Origin: Alteromonas sp. ALT199
GTDB taxonomy: Bacteria > Pseudomonadota > Gammaproteobacteria > Enterobacterales > Alteromonadaceae
Length of the DNA stretch: 56,280 nucleotides
Direction of reading: 5' to 3'
Assembly (NCBI RefSeq): GCF_018619335.1
Contig: NZ_JAHHDX010000077.1
Span: forward strand, 1 to 56,280
Shown: one piece after another, positions 16,318 to 25,607 of the stretch
How positions within the stretch are numbered: position 1 is the first letter of the stretch
How the letters are laid out: every line of letters starts with the position of its first letter
Position numbers and translations under genes: made by a program
The notes under the pieces: model-generated
What the model was told of the DNA's origin: nothing
What the model saw: the letters and a program-made list of their open reading frames with translations, nothing else
Databases searched by the model: none

Positions 16318-17322
16318 GTGTCAGTATTATCCGAGCGTTTAGTCCGCTATGAAGAATTAATCCCATGCCGCAACGCGTTTATCGATACGCGCTCGCCAGG
16401 CAGTGATCAAAAAGAGAACTTCACTATAATTGGCCCTGGTGTCGCCGAAAACCCGGACCAACATGTTCACATTGCTATTCCACACGGCTTTAATATTGGC
16501 GGGGCTCGTCAGCCTCCTGGCTGCCTTAACTCGCAGCATAGCCACCTAACCGAAGAAGTATTTGTTGTGTCTCAAGGTAGTTGGCACTTTACTACTGGCG
16601 TAGAAGGTACCGATGCTGTAGTGCGTATGGAAGAAGGCGATATTATTTCTATTCCTATGGATTTGTTTCGCGGTTTTGAAAATGTAGGCGACGGCACGGG
16701 ATACCTTTACGCAGTATTGGGACAAGACGATCCAGGTCGTGTGCTTTGGGCCCCTCAAGTTTTTGATATGGCCAGCGACTATGGGCTTGTCTTGCTCGAA
16801 AACGGTGGTTTAGTTGATACTACTCTGGGGCAAAAAATGCCTGAAGGCGTTGCGCCTATGCCAAAAACATCGGCAGAACAAATAGCGCAACACCGCGTAA
16901 TTGATGATGAAGCGTTAGAGCAGTGTGTAGTGCGTTTAGCTGATTTTCCGTTTAGCAACAACACGGCATTAACTCAAGGAACCGACGTATTAGAAGCGCC
17001 GCTTATTGGCCCTACCAGTGCCGATGAAAAGCTTGGTGAAACAAAGCTAAATTGGTCTCATGGATTCTGCGTTCGCGCCCTCAAATTCAAGCCGGGTGCT
17101 TTTATTACTACGCATAAACGCTTTGAGGAAGAAGTGGTGTATGTGCAAGACGGCAGCATCAAAATGCTTGTCGACGGCGAAGCGCTTACTCTTAATAAGG
17201 GCGATACATTTACCACACCTATAGGCGCAGCACGCAGTTTTGCCCAGCAAGGTAATGAGGTAGCATTAATCTATGTAACCCGACGTGGTGACACGGCCAA
17301 AGCCCCACAATTTATAGATTAG
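16318..17322 (+). CDS. Double-cupin protein
   Basis: The 334-residue protein has two cupin domains (about 60-130 and 250-325). The first contains SQHSHLTEEVFVVSQG with two His and a Glu positioned as metal ligands, and MEEGDIISIP as the second cupin motif. The second has TTHKRFEEEVVYVQDG and LNKGDTFTTP. It is soluble, with no signal peptide. Bicupins include dioxygenases (gentisate type), isomerases and decarboxylases. The start is GTG at 16318, 15 bases after the SDR stop. The operon context suggests an isomerase or metal-dependent oxygenase in the same pathway; which of these cannot be told. Confidence 0.82.
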   Translation: MSVLSERLVRYEELIPCRNAFIDTRSPGSDQKENFTIIGPGVAENPDQHVHIAIPHGFNIGGARQPPGCLNSQHSHLTEEVFVVSQGSWHFTTGVEGTDAVVRMEEGDIISIPMDLFRGFENVGDGTGYLYAVLGQDDPGRVLWAPQVFDMASDYGLVLLENGGLVDTTLGQKMPEGVAPMPKTSAEQIAQHRVIDDEALEQCVVRLADFPFSNNTALTQGTDVLEAPLIGPTSADEKLGETKLNWSHGFCVRALKFKPGAFITTHKRFEEEVVYVQDGSIKMLVDGEALTLNKGDTFTTPIGAARSFAQQGNEVALIYVTRRGDTAKAPQFID

Positions 17323-17333
17323 AGGCAAATTCG

Positions 17334-18350
17334 ATGTCTACTTTTTCAAATATTGCACTGAAAAAAGCGTTCCTTTCTTTTCGAGAAGCACAGTACGATT
17401 TTGACCTCGAAAAGCTAAAAACGCTTGGCGATACGCTTTTTTCAAGGGACGCCGCCATTAAGTTTTGTGTGCCTTTTGATGACATGACAGGCCACCGCGA
17501 AATGCTAGACAAGGTGTATGCGCCACTGCTGGAATCTGTCCCCGATCTTGAGCGACGCGATACCATAATAATGGTTGGCGAGGACGACAAGCAATTGCGC
17601 TGGTTAGGATGCTGTGGGTACTACACTGGGCGTCTTGAAAAGCCCTGGTTAGACATCCCTGCCACTGGCGATCAAATTCACATGCGCTTTCATGAATTCT
17701 ATCGTTTTGAAGGCGACACCATAGTAGAAGTTCAAGCCATTTGGGATTTGCCTGAAGTCATGATGCAGGCAAAGTGCTGGCCATTTAGTCCAAGCTTAGG
17801 CACCGAGTGGCATGTGCCGGGGCCAGCAACCCAAGACGGAATACACTTGTTTGAAGAAAACAAGGTACTTACCGCACAGAGCCATCAGCTTGTGCTTGAT
17901 ATGCTAAATAGTTTAGGAAAATTCGCCGAAGGCGGTGTTGCAGCCATGAACCTAGGCAAATACTGGCACCCTAAATCAAACTGGTATGGCCCTTCTGGTA
18001 TTGGTACTGGACGCGGTATTCAAGGCTTTCGCAATACCCATCAAGAAGCATTTTTAAACGGCATGCCTAACCGCGTGGGCGACCCCGCAAACGGCCATTT
18101 GTTTTCCGAAAATAATTACGTCGGGTTCACTGGCTGGCCTGGCATGAGCATGACTATTTCAGGCGATGGATGGCTGGGTATTGTGCCAAACGATAAGCCT
18201 ATCACTATGCGCAGCTTAGATTTTTGGCGCAATGAGAACGGCATAATACGCGAGAATTGGGTGCTAATAGACTTACTTCACGTATACCGTCAGCTTGGTG
18301 TCGATGTATTCGCCCGAGTTAAACAGTTGACCCGTAACAAGTATCGATAA
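17334..18350 (+). CDS. Double NTF2/SnoaL-like domain protein
   Basis: The 338-residue protein has two NTF2-like domains (about 10-150 and 180-330). It is a paralogue of the protein at 442-1440: both share the layout EKPWLDIPATG / DKPFLGIRSTG, a PGP segment mid-protein, WYGP[AS]GIG and ENWVL[IM]D near the end. It is the last gene of the SDR-cupin operon, 11 bases after the cupin gene, and is followed by a strong terminator. The conserved Trp-Tyr-Gly-Pro segment may line the ligand pocket. Catalytic activity is unknown. Confidence 0.8.
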   Translation: MSTFSNIALKKAFLSFREAQYDFDLEKLKTLGDTLFSRDAAIKFCVPFDDMTGHREMLDKVYAPLLESVPDLERRDTIIMVGEDDKQLRWLGCCGYYTGRLEKPWLDIPATGDQIHMRFHEFYRFEGDTIVEVQAIWDLPEVMMQAKCWPFSPSLGTEWHVPGPATQDGIHLFEENKVLTAQSHQLVLDMLNSLGKFAEGGVAAMNLGKYWHPKSNWYGPSGIGTGRGIQGFRNTHQEAFLNGMPNRVGDPANGHLFSENNYVGFTGWPGMSMTISGDGWLGIVPNDKPITMRSLDFWRNENGIIRENWVLIDLLHVYRQLGVDVFARVKQLTRNKYR

Positions 18351-18371
18351 CTCCCGTTAAAGATGCTTTTT

Positions 18372-18407
18372 GCCCCGTATTACTACTATGTAATACGGGG
18401 CTTTTTT
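18372..18407 (+). terminator. Rho-independent terminator of the SDR-cupin-NTF2 operon
   Basis: A perfect 12-bp stem gccccgtattac / gtaatacggggc (18372-18383 with 18390-18401) with a 6-base loop is followed by six T residues. It lies 21 bases past the stop codon. Confidence 0.92.
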
Positions 18408-18424
18408 ATGGGTTTGCCCCAAGT

Positions 18425-21400
18425 CTACAAACTCTCTAAATCAAACGCGCCTTGCTTTGAGAGCTTTTCGTTCAATGGCTTCACTTCTTCGCCAAACAAG
18501 GTTTCTAGCTGTACTTTATACTGCTGCCACTTTGCCTCTAAGTCTTCTAACCGTTTTAGCGCACCAGCTTGTGCAGGCGCCCCTGTTCTGTCGAAGTTAT
18601 CCATCAAGAAACGTACTTGTCTGTCGAGCATATTTGGCCAGTTAATGTCGTCTTCAAAGGTTTGGTGTTTAGGCTGAATAACTAAAGCTTCCCAGTCGTC
18701 GATTGCACTAACAATGCGCTCGATTGAAGCCGATACATCGCTTGCCAGCATTACGTTATTACCCGAAACGCCGTTTAATTGTGCTCGCACGTCACGGGCT
18801 TTTTGCAGGTATGCAAACAAATCATTCAGTAAGGTTTCTGTAGCCTGAATACTCTTTTCAACCACTTGAAGCTGCGCTTCATCTGCTTCTTCTCTTGGAT
18901 CTGGAAGCACTTTAAACGCGCGGGTTTGTGCCTGTTCACCTACTGTGATTTTCGCCTTATAGTCGCCAGGCATAACACGGGCGCCGTTCCAACCGCCAAA
19001 CAGTTTTACGTTCTCAATACAGTTTAATGGCTCACGGCGAAGATCCCATACAAATTCGTTGTAACCCGCTTTTGCTTTAGGGTGTTTAAATTTGATAGGG
19101 CTACGAACGTCTTCATTACCCTTCGCGCACTTCTCAAATGCACTAGGCGCCGTTGACAGTGTGCGAACTAGCTGGTTATCTGCATTAAATATATCAATTC
19201 GCAGCGTTTGCTCTTCTTCTAACGCATCTTTCAGGTAATAGCGGAATGTAGCGCCACGTGTCGGGTTTTTCGCTTGTGGCTGGTCGGTCATGCCGCCGCC
19301 AGATAGCAAACGAACGCCATCTACGGGCTCAAACTGAAACAGTGCTTCGTCATCAAGAGATTTGTGCACTTCACGCAATGGGCTAATGTCGCCTAAAATC
19401 CAAAAGCCTCTCCCTTGGGTTGCTACAACTAGATCGTCACCTTTTACCTGCATATCTGTAATCGCCACAGGCGGAAGGTTTAAATCTAATTCTTGCCAGT
19501 GTTCACCGTCGTCGAAGCTAATGAACATGCCGCTTTCTGTACCCGCGAACAGCATACCTTCGCGCTCTGTATCTTCGCGCACTACACGAACAAAGGCCTC
19601 TTTTGGTAGCCCTTCGTCAATACGCTTCCAGCGCTTGCCGTAGTTGTCGGTTTTGTAAATGTATGGCGTATAGTCATTTAACTTATAACCTGCTACCGCA
19701 ATGTAAGCTCTACCTTGTGCATGAGGGCTAAGTTCAATAGCATTTACCTGCGCTTCTTTTTTATGAGGAGTAATATCTTTCCAGTTTTTACCTTCATCAC
19801 GGGTAATATGAAGCTTACCGTCATCGGCTCCCACCCAAAGCTCGCCTTTGTTAACCGCTGATTCTGCAATATAGAAAACCGTATTGTAGTATTCAGCTCC
19901 AGCTTGTTCATTGGTAATCGGCCCGCCGTTTAAGCCTTGCTTTTCAGGCTCGTTACGGGTCAAGTCTGGGCTGATTTCTTGCCAGTTAACACCGCGATCT
20001 GTGGTTTTTAAGATCATCTGCGTGCCGTAGTAGACTGTGTCAGGATCGTGCTTTGACACTATCACTGGAGCATTCCAGTTGGTGCGATACTTTTGATCAC
20101 GAGCATTTCTGCCAAACACATATTCAGGGTAAGGCATAATAGGTCGCGTAAGCCCAGTATCGCGGTTATATTCGGTCAATGTTCCGTTAATAGTAGTAGC
20201 ATAAATGAGAGTGGGATCGTCAGGGTTAAACGCAATATGCGCACTTTCACCGCCGCCCACAGCAAATTGATCTTCAATTCCTATACCGTCACCCCAGGTT
20301 TCAGAAGGCGTTGCCATGGTCGAGTTATCTTGCTGCCCGCCATAAACATAGTAAGGGTTTAAGTTGTCAGTAATAACGCGGTAAAACTGCGCCGTTGGCT
20401 GGTTGTAAATGCTCGACCAGGATTCACCACCGTCGAAGGTGACGGTTGCGCCACCGTCGTTAGCGTTTATCATGTTCAAGCTGTTTTCCGGGTTTATCCA
20501 CATATCGTGGGTATCACCGTGGGGCAAAGATTTGATTTCGAAGGTTTTACCGCCATCAATGGATTTATGCAGCTGCACATTCATCACATACAGGGTATTT
20601 TCGTCGTTAGGGTCAACCTTAATATGATTGTAGTACCACGCGCGGGCTTTAAGAATATTGTCGTCGTTCATTAGCGACCACGACTTACCCGCATCGTCAC
20701 TGCGATATAAGCCGCCTTCATCAGCCTCGATAATGGCATAGAGGCGCTTAGGGTTAGACGCAGCAATATCAACACCCACTTTACCAATAAGCTTAGGTAA
20801 CCCTTTTTCTAGCTTGTCCCAGCTTTCGCCGCCGTCTGTTGATTTGTATAGACCTCCGCCCTCACCGCCTGATTTAATAAACCAAGGCGTTCTGCCGTGA
20901 TGCCACATGCTGGCATAGAGAATTCTGGGATTAGTTGGGTCTATCGCCAAATCGGCAGCGCCGGTATCAGCATTTACTTTTAACACATGCTGCCATGTTT
21001 CACCGCCATCCGTCGTTTTGAATATACCGCGCTCTTCGTTCGGCCCCCATATATTGCCTTGCACTGCTGCCCAAGCTATATCTGGGTTGGTAGGATGGAT
21101 ACGAATTTTAGGAATTTGCCCGCGATTATCTAAACCCACCAGCTTCCAGGTTTCACCGCCGTCTGTAGATTTATAAACACCTTTTCCGTGACTAGTAGTT
21201 ACACCTCGAATAGGACCTTCACCAGTGCCTACATAAATGACGTTAGGGTCTGACGGGGCAACCGCTATAGCGCCAATACTACCTACTTTAAATGTTTTAT
21301 CGGATATAGCTTTCCAAGATAAACCGGCATTTTCGGTTTTCCAAACACCGCCACCTGCGGTGCCCATAAAATAAAGGTTGGTATTACCTTCAACCCCAGT

Positions 21401-21580
21401 AACCGCCACCGAGCGCCCACCGCGATAAGGCCCAATAAAGCGATACTCCATTTTATCGAAAAGTTCGGGGTTAACCGTATCTTCAAGTGCGAATGCAGAA
21501 TGCGAGAAACTAGAAAGTGCGCTTACACAAATAGCAAAAGCGGCCACCATTTTCCGAGAAACCAGTCTCTTAGAAACCAT
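18425..21580 (-). CDS. Exported BNR/sortilin-like beta-propeller protein
   Basis: This is a 1051-residue protein with a signal peptide (cleavage near SAFA, about residue 31) and many BNR/Asp-box repeats (KSTDGGETW, KTTDGGETW, KSTDGGESW, RSDDAGKSW) through about residues 80-720. These form one or two large beta-propellers like the VPS10/sortilin family. The C-terminal third is a mixed region with a helical segment at about 900-1030. Family members are widespread in marine Gammaproteobacteria and Bacteroidetes and are often annotated as glycosyl hydrolases, but catalytic residues are not evident here. It is a single gene, convergent with the NTF2-like operon. Confidence 0.85.
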   Translation of the reverse strand: MVSKRLVSRKMVAAFAICVSALSSFSHSAFALEDTVNPELFDKMEYRFIGPYRGGRSVAVTGVEGNTNLYFMGTAGGGVWKTENAGLSWKAISDKTFKVGSIGAIAVAPSDPNVIYVGTGEGPIRGVTTSHGKGVYKSTDGGETWKLVGLDNRGQIPKIRIHPTNPDIAWAAVQGNIWGPNEERGIFKTTDGGETWQHVLKVNADTGAADLAIDPTNPRILYASMWHHGRTPWFIKSGGEGGGLYKSTDGGESWDKLEKGLPKLIGKVGVDIAASNPKRLYAIIEADEGGLYRSDDAGKSWSLMNDDNILKARAWYYNHIKVDPNDENTLYVMNVQLHKSIDGGKTFEIKSLPHGDTHDMWINPENSLNMINANDGGATVTFDGGESWSSIYNQPTAQFYRVITDNLNPYYVYGGQQDNSTMATPSETWGDGIGIEDQFAVGGGESAHIAFNPDDPTLIYATTINGTLTEYNRDTGLTRPIMPYPEYVFGRNARDQKYRTNWNAPVIVSKHDPDTVYYGTQMILKTTDRGVNWQEISPDLTRNEPEKQGLNGGPITNEQAGAEYYNTVFYIAESAVNKGELWVGADDGKLHITRDEGKNWKDITPHKKEAQVNAIELSPHAQGRAYIAVAGYKLNDYTPYIYKTDNYGKRWKRIDEGLPKEAFVRVVREDTEREGMLFAGTESGMFISFDDGEHWQELDLNLPPVAITDMQVKGDDLVVATQGRGFWILGDISPLREVHKSLDDEALFQFEPVDGVRLLSGGGMTDQPQAKNPTRGATFRYYLKDALEEEQTLRIDIFNADNQLVRTLSTAPSAFEKCAKGNEDVRSPIKFKHPKAKAGYNEFVWDLRREPLNCIENVKLFGGWNGARVMPGDYKAKITVGEQAQTRAFKVLPDPREEADEAQLQVVEKSIQATETLLNDLFAYLQKARDVRAQLNGVSGNNVMLASDVSASIERIVSAIDDWEALVIQPKHQTFEDDINWPNMLDRQVRFLMDNFDRTGAPAQAGALKRLEDLEAKWQQYKVQLETLFGEEVKPLNEKLSKQGAFDLESL

Positions 21581-21820
21581 ATTAAGTGCCTTGTCGTGTT
21601 TTTATTTTTAATAAGAAGAGTTTCTTATACTGCTTTGTTACAGGCGTTATGGCAAAAGTTTTTGCTGGTTGTCCGGCGTGCCTTTTTCTTACCTCTTTCA
21701 CGATTTCGTTGTTCATCTGTTGCCTCAGCCCTTACAATGAATGCATTCTGTTGTGATAGCGTTAGCATTAGTGACTCGCGCTGTGTTATTCCACACCTAA
21801 TTACTAAAGAGACTTTTTTT

Positions 21821-22378
21821 ATGAGATTTCTACTTTCTATAGCTTTCGCTATTACGCTTACAGGCTGTGCAACCCTTTCTCAGTTAGCGGTTTACACGGT
21901 TTCTAATGCCGAGTTAGAACAAGTGCTTGATAGCCAATTGAGTAAGCTACAAAAGCAAACCTCACTTGCTGGTATCCCTCTTTATTTGGATGTGGAAGAT
22001 ATGACAGCGACCATTGGACCAGATGGCAGAGACGTGGTTCAGCTAGGCGCAATTGCCACGGCTCGCGTAAGTGCCTTCGGTTTGAACTACCCAGCTAAGG
22101 TCAGCCTTTCATTAGAAGGCACGCCTTATTACGACAGTGAGGAAAAGGCGATATTTGTGCGCTCGTTGTCGCTACTTGATAGCACCATTGATGCAGGCGG
22201 TTTTAAAGGTAACTTAGCACCTGTAAGTGGCGAATTTATGCAGCTAATCAACGGTTATTTAGCATCGAACCCGGTTTATCGCTTAGACCCTGCAAACAAA
22301 GCGGTAAACGTACTTTCAACCGTGCCTTTACAGCTAACCGTTGAGCAAGGAAAACTTGCGCTTCGACCTAAACAATAA
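21821..22378 (+). CDS. DUF1439-type outer-membrane lipoprotein
   Basis: The open frame extends upstream to 21500, but the ATG at 21821 begins a perfect lipoprotein signal (MRFLLSIAFAITLTGC, lipid-modified Cys at residue 16), giving 185 residues. The mature part reads like the DUF1439 / YceB-like family with alternating strands (LYLDVEDMTATIGPDGRDVV). Such proteins are lipoproteins of unknown role, related in fold to lipid-binding tubular domains. It stands alone, followed by the SelO gene 119 bases later. Confidence 0.8.
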   Translation: MRFLLSIAFAITLTGCATLSQLAVYTVSNAELEQVLDSQLSKLQKQTSLAGIPLYLDVEDMTATIGPDGRDVVQLGAIATARVSAFGLNYPAKVSLSLEGTPYYDSEEKAIFVRSLSLLDSTIDAGGFKGNLAPVSGEFMQLINGYLASNPVYRLDPANKAVNVLSTVPLQLTVEQGKLALRPKQ

Positions 22379-22497
22379 TCATTGTGTAACCGTACCAATT
22401 GTCGTGTACCGAGCGTCGAGTGCTTCAGCCATACTAAGGTAGGTGAAGCCTCGACGCCAAAGAACAAACTTCCGCTTTAGTGAAATAGGCAGGCATA

Positions 22498-24201
22498 GTG
22501 ACAGAACGTATCAAAACGCTAGATGAATTTGCAAAGCACGTGGATTATTCATTACTAAATACCCTTACCCCAGACCCGCAGTCGACGTGTGATGGTAACG
22601 ACCATGGTCCGCGCCAAGTTTTCTCGGGTCACTATGTGCCGGTTACTCCGACCCCATTATCTTCACCCAAATATATTGCGCACAGCGAGATCTTATTTGC
22701 CGAACTAGGCTTAGACGATAGCTTAGCTACATCTGAAGATTTCACCCAGCTGTTTTCAGGCGACATGTCAGCAGTACCTGAACCTATGAAGCCTTTTGGT
22801 TGGGCAACTGGCTACGCACTTTCTATTTATGGTACGGAGTACACACAGCAATGCCCGTTTAGAACGGGTAACGGCTACGGTGACGGCCGCGCAATCTCTA
22901 TCATTGAAGCGGTATTTAACGGCAAGCGTTGGGAAATGCAGTTAAAAGGCGCGGGTCGCACGCCTTATTGTCGCGGCGCCGATGGAAGAGCCGTATTGCG
23001 CTCTAGCGTGCGCGAATTCTTAGTGCAAGAGCACATGCACGCGCTAGGCATCCCTACATCACGCTCACTTAGTTTGTTTATGTCTGAAACAGACACTGTA
23101 GACAGACCCTGGTATCGCGAAGGCTCTCATTCCTATGAACCTGAAGTGATGGTCGATAACATAACAGCCATATCCACCCGCGTAGCCCCTTCGTTTTTAC
23201 GCGTTGGCCAAATTGAGCTTTTTGCTAGGCGCGCACGATGTAACGAACACAGCGAAGCATTAAACGAACTAGAAGCCATTGTTAAACACCTTATTGCGCG
23301 AGAATACGCAAGTGAAATAGACACAACTGCACCATTTGACGAACAAGTGGTAACGCTGGCTGCGCTATTCAGAGACCGATTAACTCGTCTTGTTTCTGGT
23401 TGGGTTCGAGTAGGTTACTGTCAGGGCAATTTTAATAGCGACAACTGCGCCGCAGGCGGCTTTACACTGGATTACGGGCCATTCGGCTTTTGTGAATTTT
23501 TTGAAGCAGACTACCAACCGTGGACAGGCGGGGGGCGTCACTTCTCGTTTTTAAACCAGCCCATCGCCGCGCAAAAGAATTTTGATATGTTCTGTCGCTC
23601 ACTGATGACGCTACTTGAAGGCAACAGTGAACAGCTCTCTAAGCTTAACAATATTAACGACGGTTTTTCTGGCGTTATGGAAAGCGCAATGGAAAGCATG
23701 TGGGCAACAAAGCTCGGCCTTGCGAGCTACGACCACGACTTGCTTATCAAGCTTCTGCAATTAATGCTGCGCACAGGCACCGACTACAATATGTTTTTCC
23801 GAGAGCTATCTTCGATACCTGAAGATATGGCAGGTTTGACGAAGAGCTTTTACTACCCGCCTAAAGCAGAGGTAATGACAGAATGGGAAGCGTGGCTACA
23901 AACCTGGCGTGAGCGCATTGAAACGGACGCAGAAGAACAAGGTGATGTGGAGAACGCTATTGCTGCGATAGCAAAGAATATGCGCAAAGCTAACCCTAAA
24001 TTCACTTGGCGCGAGTGGCTTATTGTGCCTGCTTACAAAGCCGCCGAGAAAAGTGACTTTACCCAAGTTCACGAACTTCAGAAGATACTTACCGCGCCTT
24101 ATGATGAGCAAACTGAAGAGGTAGAGAATAAGTATTACCAACTGCGCCCACTTGAATTTTTCAGTGCTGGCGGTGTTGCGCACTACAGCTGCTCTTCGTA
24201 A
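22498..24201 (+). CDS. selO: SelO/YdiU family protein adenylyltransferase
   Basis: This 567-residue protein of the SelO pseudokinase family (AMPylates Ser, Thr or Tyr of target proteins in redox control) has length close to the family norm. Motifs seen are [48 protein letters not shown] and [19 protein letters not shown], which holds the catalytic and metal-binding Asp residues. The protein ends with Cys-Ser-Ser, the position of the redox-active Cys or Sec of the family. The motif [11 protein letters not shown] departs from the more common G-x2-HG-x-MNTDN. The start is GTG at 22498 with an AGGCAGG site. Confidence 0.9.
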   Translation: MTERIKTLDEFAKHVDYSLLNTLTPDPQSTCDGNDHGPRQVFSGHYVPVTPTPLSSPKYIAHSEILFAELGLDDSLATSEDFTQLFSGDMSAVPEPMKPFGWATGYALSIYGTEYTQQCPFRTGNGYGDGRAISIIEAVFNGKRWEMQLKGAGRTPYCRGADGRAVLRSSVREFLVQEHMHALGIPTSRSLSLFMSETDTVDRPWYREGSHSYEPEVMVDNITAISTRVAPSFLRVGQIELFARRARCNEHSEALNELEAIVKHLIAREYASEIDTTAPFDEQVVTLAALFRDRLTRLVSGWVRVGYCQGNFNSDNCAAGGFTLDYGPFGFCEFFEADYQPWTGGGRHFSFLNQPIAAQKNFDMFCRSLMTLLEGNSEQLSKLNNINDGFSGVMESAMESMWATKLGLASYDHDLLIKLLQLMLRTGTDYNMFFRELSSIPEDMAGLTKSFYYPPKAEVMTEWEAWLQTWRERIETDAEEQGDVENAIAAIAKNMRKANPKFTWREWLIVPAYKAAEKSDFTQVHELQKILTAPYDEQTEEVENKYYQLRPLEFFSAGGVAHYSCSS

Positions 24202-24227
24202 CAAAGAGCAGCTTCAATTCAGTCTAG

Positions 24228-25469
24228 TTACAGTGAATCGATAGATTCACTGGGCTCAGTAAACCAGACAGGGCCATCTTCGGTCATATAAAAATGATCT
24301 TCTAAACGTATGCCAAACTCGTTCGGCACCACTATCATAGGCTCGTTACTGAAACACATGCCAGATGCCAATGGATGGGGATTGTCTTTGACCAAATACG
24401 GCCATTCGTGAATATCCATACCAATACCATGACCCGTTCGATGAGGTAAGCCTGGCAAATTATAGTCAGGCCCTAAGCCATCTTTCGCTAAGCTATCTCG
24501 GGCAGCTTTATCCACATCGCCACAGGGTACACCGACTTCTGCAGCGTTAAATGCAGCAAGCTGCGCACGTTTTTCGCTTTCCCACATTGCGCGTTGTTTA
24601 TCGGTTGGCTCACCAAAACAATAGGTTCTCGTGATATCAGAGAGGTAACCGTGTACCTTACAACCAGTGTCAATCAATACTAAGTCGTTTTTCTTTAATA
24701 CTTGTGGGTCTTTAACGCCGTGGGGAAACGAGGTCGCTTTTCCGAAAAGCACAATGCAAAAATAGTTACCGCTGGCGCCTACTTTTTTATGCGCCTCGTT
24801 AATAAATGCTTCAACTTCTGTCGTAGTTATGCCCTCATAAAGCATACTGGCAGTGGCTTTGTGCACAGTAAGAGTCATATCCATAGCACGCTGAATGAGC
24901 GCTAGTTCATTGTTAGATTTATACATGCGACAGTGCGCTGTTACCTCAGCACCATTGATGATTTGCCATGGTTGTTCCAGCAGTTTATTAAGACCATCTA
25001 CAATAAAAAACTGCGTAGACTCATCAACACCCAGCTTGCTGCCACCCGCTGTATCCAGCTCGCTCAACATAGAGATGGCAAGCGCGTATGGGCTTTCATG
25101 TTCTTGCCAACCGATAATCTCGCCTTCTACTAATTTAAGCTCGTTTAACGAGTCGATTTCAAACGTAGGGGCAAGATATACAATGTCACCTTTTGCAGGC
25201 AAAAGCGCACCGACTAAACGTTCGCTGGCGTACCACTGCATGCCTGTGAAATACGCTAAATTAGCACCCGCGTTTAGATATAACGCGCCAATATCATGCT
25301 GTTGCATGTAACGCTGGGCTTTGGCGATGCGAGCTTTATGTTCTGAAAGTGAAATGGGACTTAGATCGCCTGCCATGTCGCTAAGGCTATCTAGTGCCTG
25401 CTGTGGTGTTTTTGTACCTATTCCCGTACCTATTTTTTCGCCTAGCTGTGTTTCTATCGGAGTGCTCAT
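24228..25469 (-). CDS. M24-family aminopeptidase P / Xaa-Pro peptidase
   Basis: This 413-residue protein has an N-terminal creatinase-like domain (about 40-170) and a C-terminal pita-bread M24 domain (about 180-405). The five metal ligands are visible: the Asp of LIDTGCKVHGYLSD (two Asp), the His of HRTGHGIGMDIHEW, the Glu of FSNEPMIV and the Glu of IRLEDHFY. It cleaves the N-terminal residue before proline in peptides, or Xaa-Pro dipeptides, and is probably cytosolic. It is a single leftward gene, convergent with selO. Confidence 0.9.
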   Translation of the reverse strand: MSTPIETQLGEKIGTGIGTKTPQQALDSLSDMAGDLSPISLSEHKARIAKAQRYMQQHDIGALYLNAGANLAYFTGMQWYASERLVGALLPAKGDIVYLAPTFEIDSLNELKLVEGEIIGWQEHESPYALAISMLSELDTAGGSKLGVDESTQFFIVDGLNKLLEQPWQIINGAEVTAHCRMYKSNNELALIQRAMDMTLTVHKATASMLYEGITTTEVEAFINEAHKKVGASGNYFCIVLFGKATSFPHGVKDPQVLKKNDLVLIDTGCKVHGYLSDITRTYCFGEPTDKQRAMWESEKRAQLAAFNAAEVGVPCGDVDKAARDSLAKDGLGPDYNLPGLPHRTGHGIGMDIHEWPYLVKDNPHPLASGMCFSNEPMIVVPNEFGIRLEDHFYMTEDGPVWFTEPSESIDSL

Positions 25470-25607
25470 TAGCCCGCCTTAACTATAGATTTATTAAAAC
25501 GGGCTCACTGTACAACATTCAATAGGAATGTCGAGATTAGCCAAGGTGGCTAGACCTTTTATACAGTGTACATGAAGATAAACACTTGCTTATTATCCGC
25601 TATACTT

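Noticed and set aside
21500..21820. Longer N-terminus for the DUF1439 lipoprotein
   Set aside because: The start at 21821 gives a perfect lipoprotein signal peptide; the upstream part overlaps the BNR gene start on the other strand and looks non-coding.
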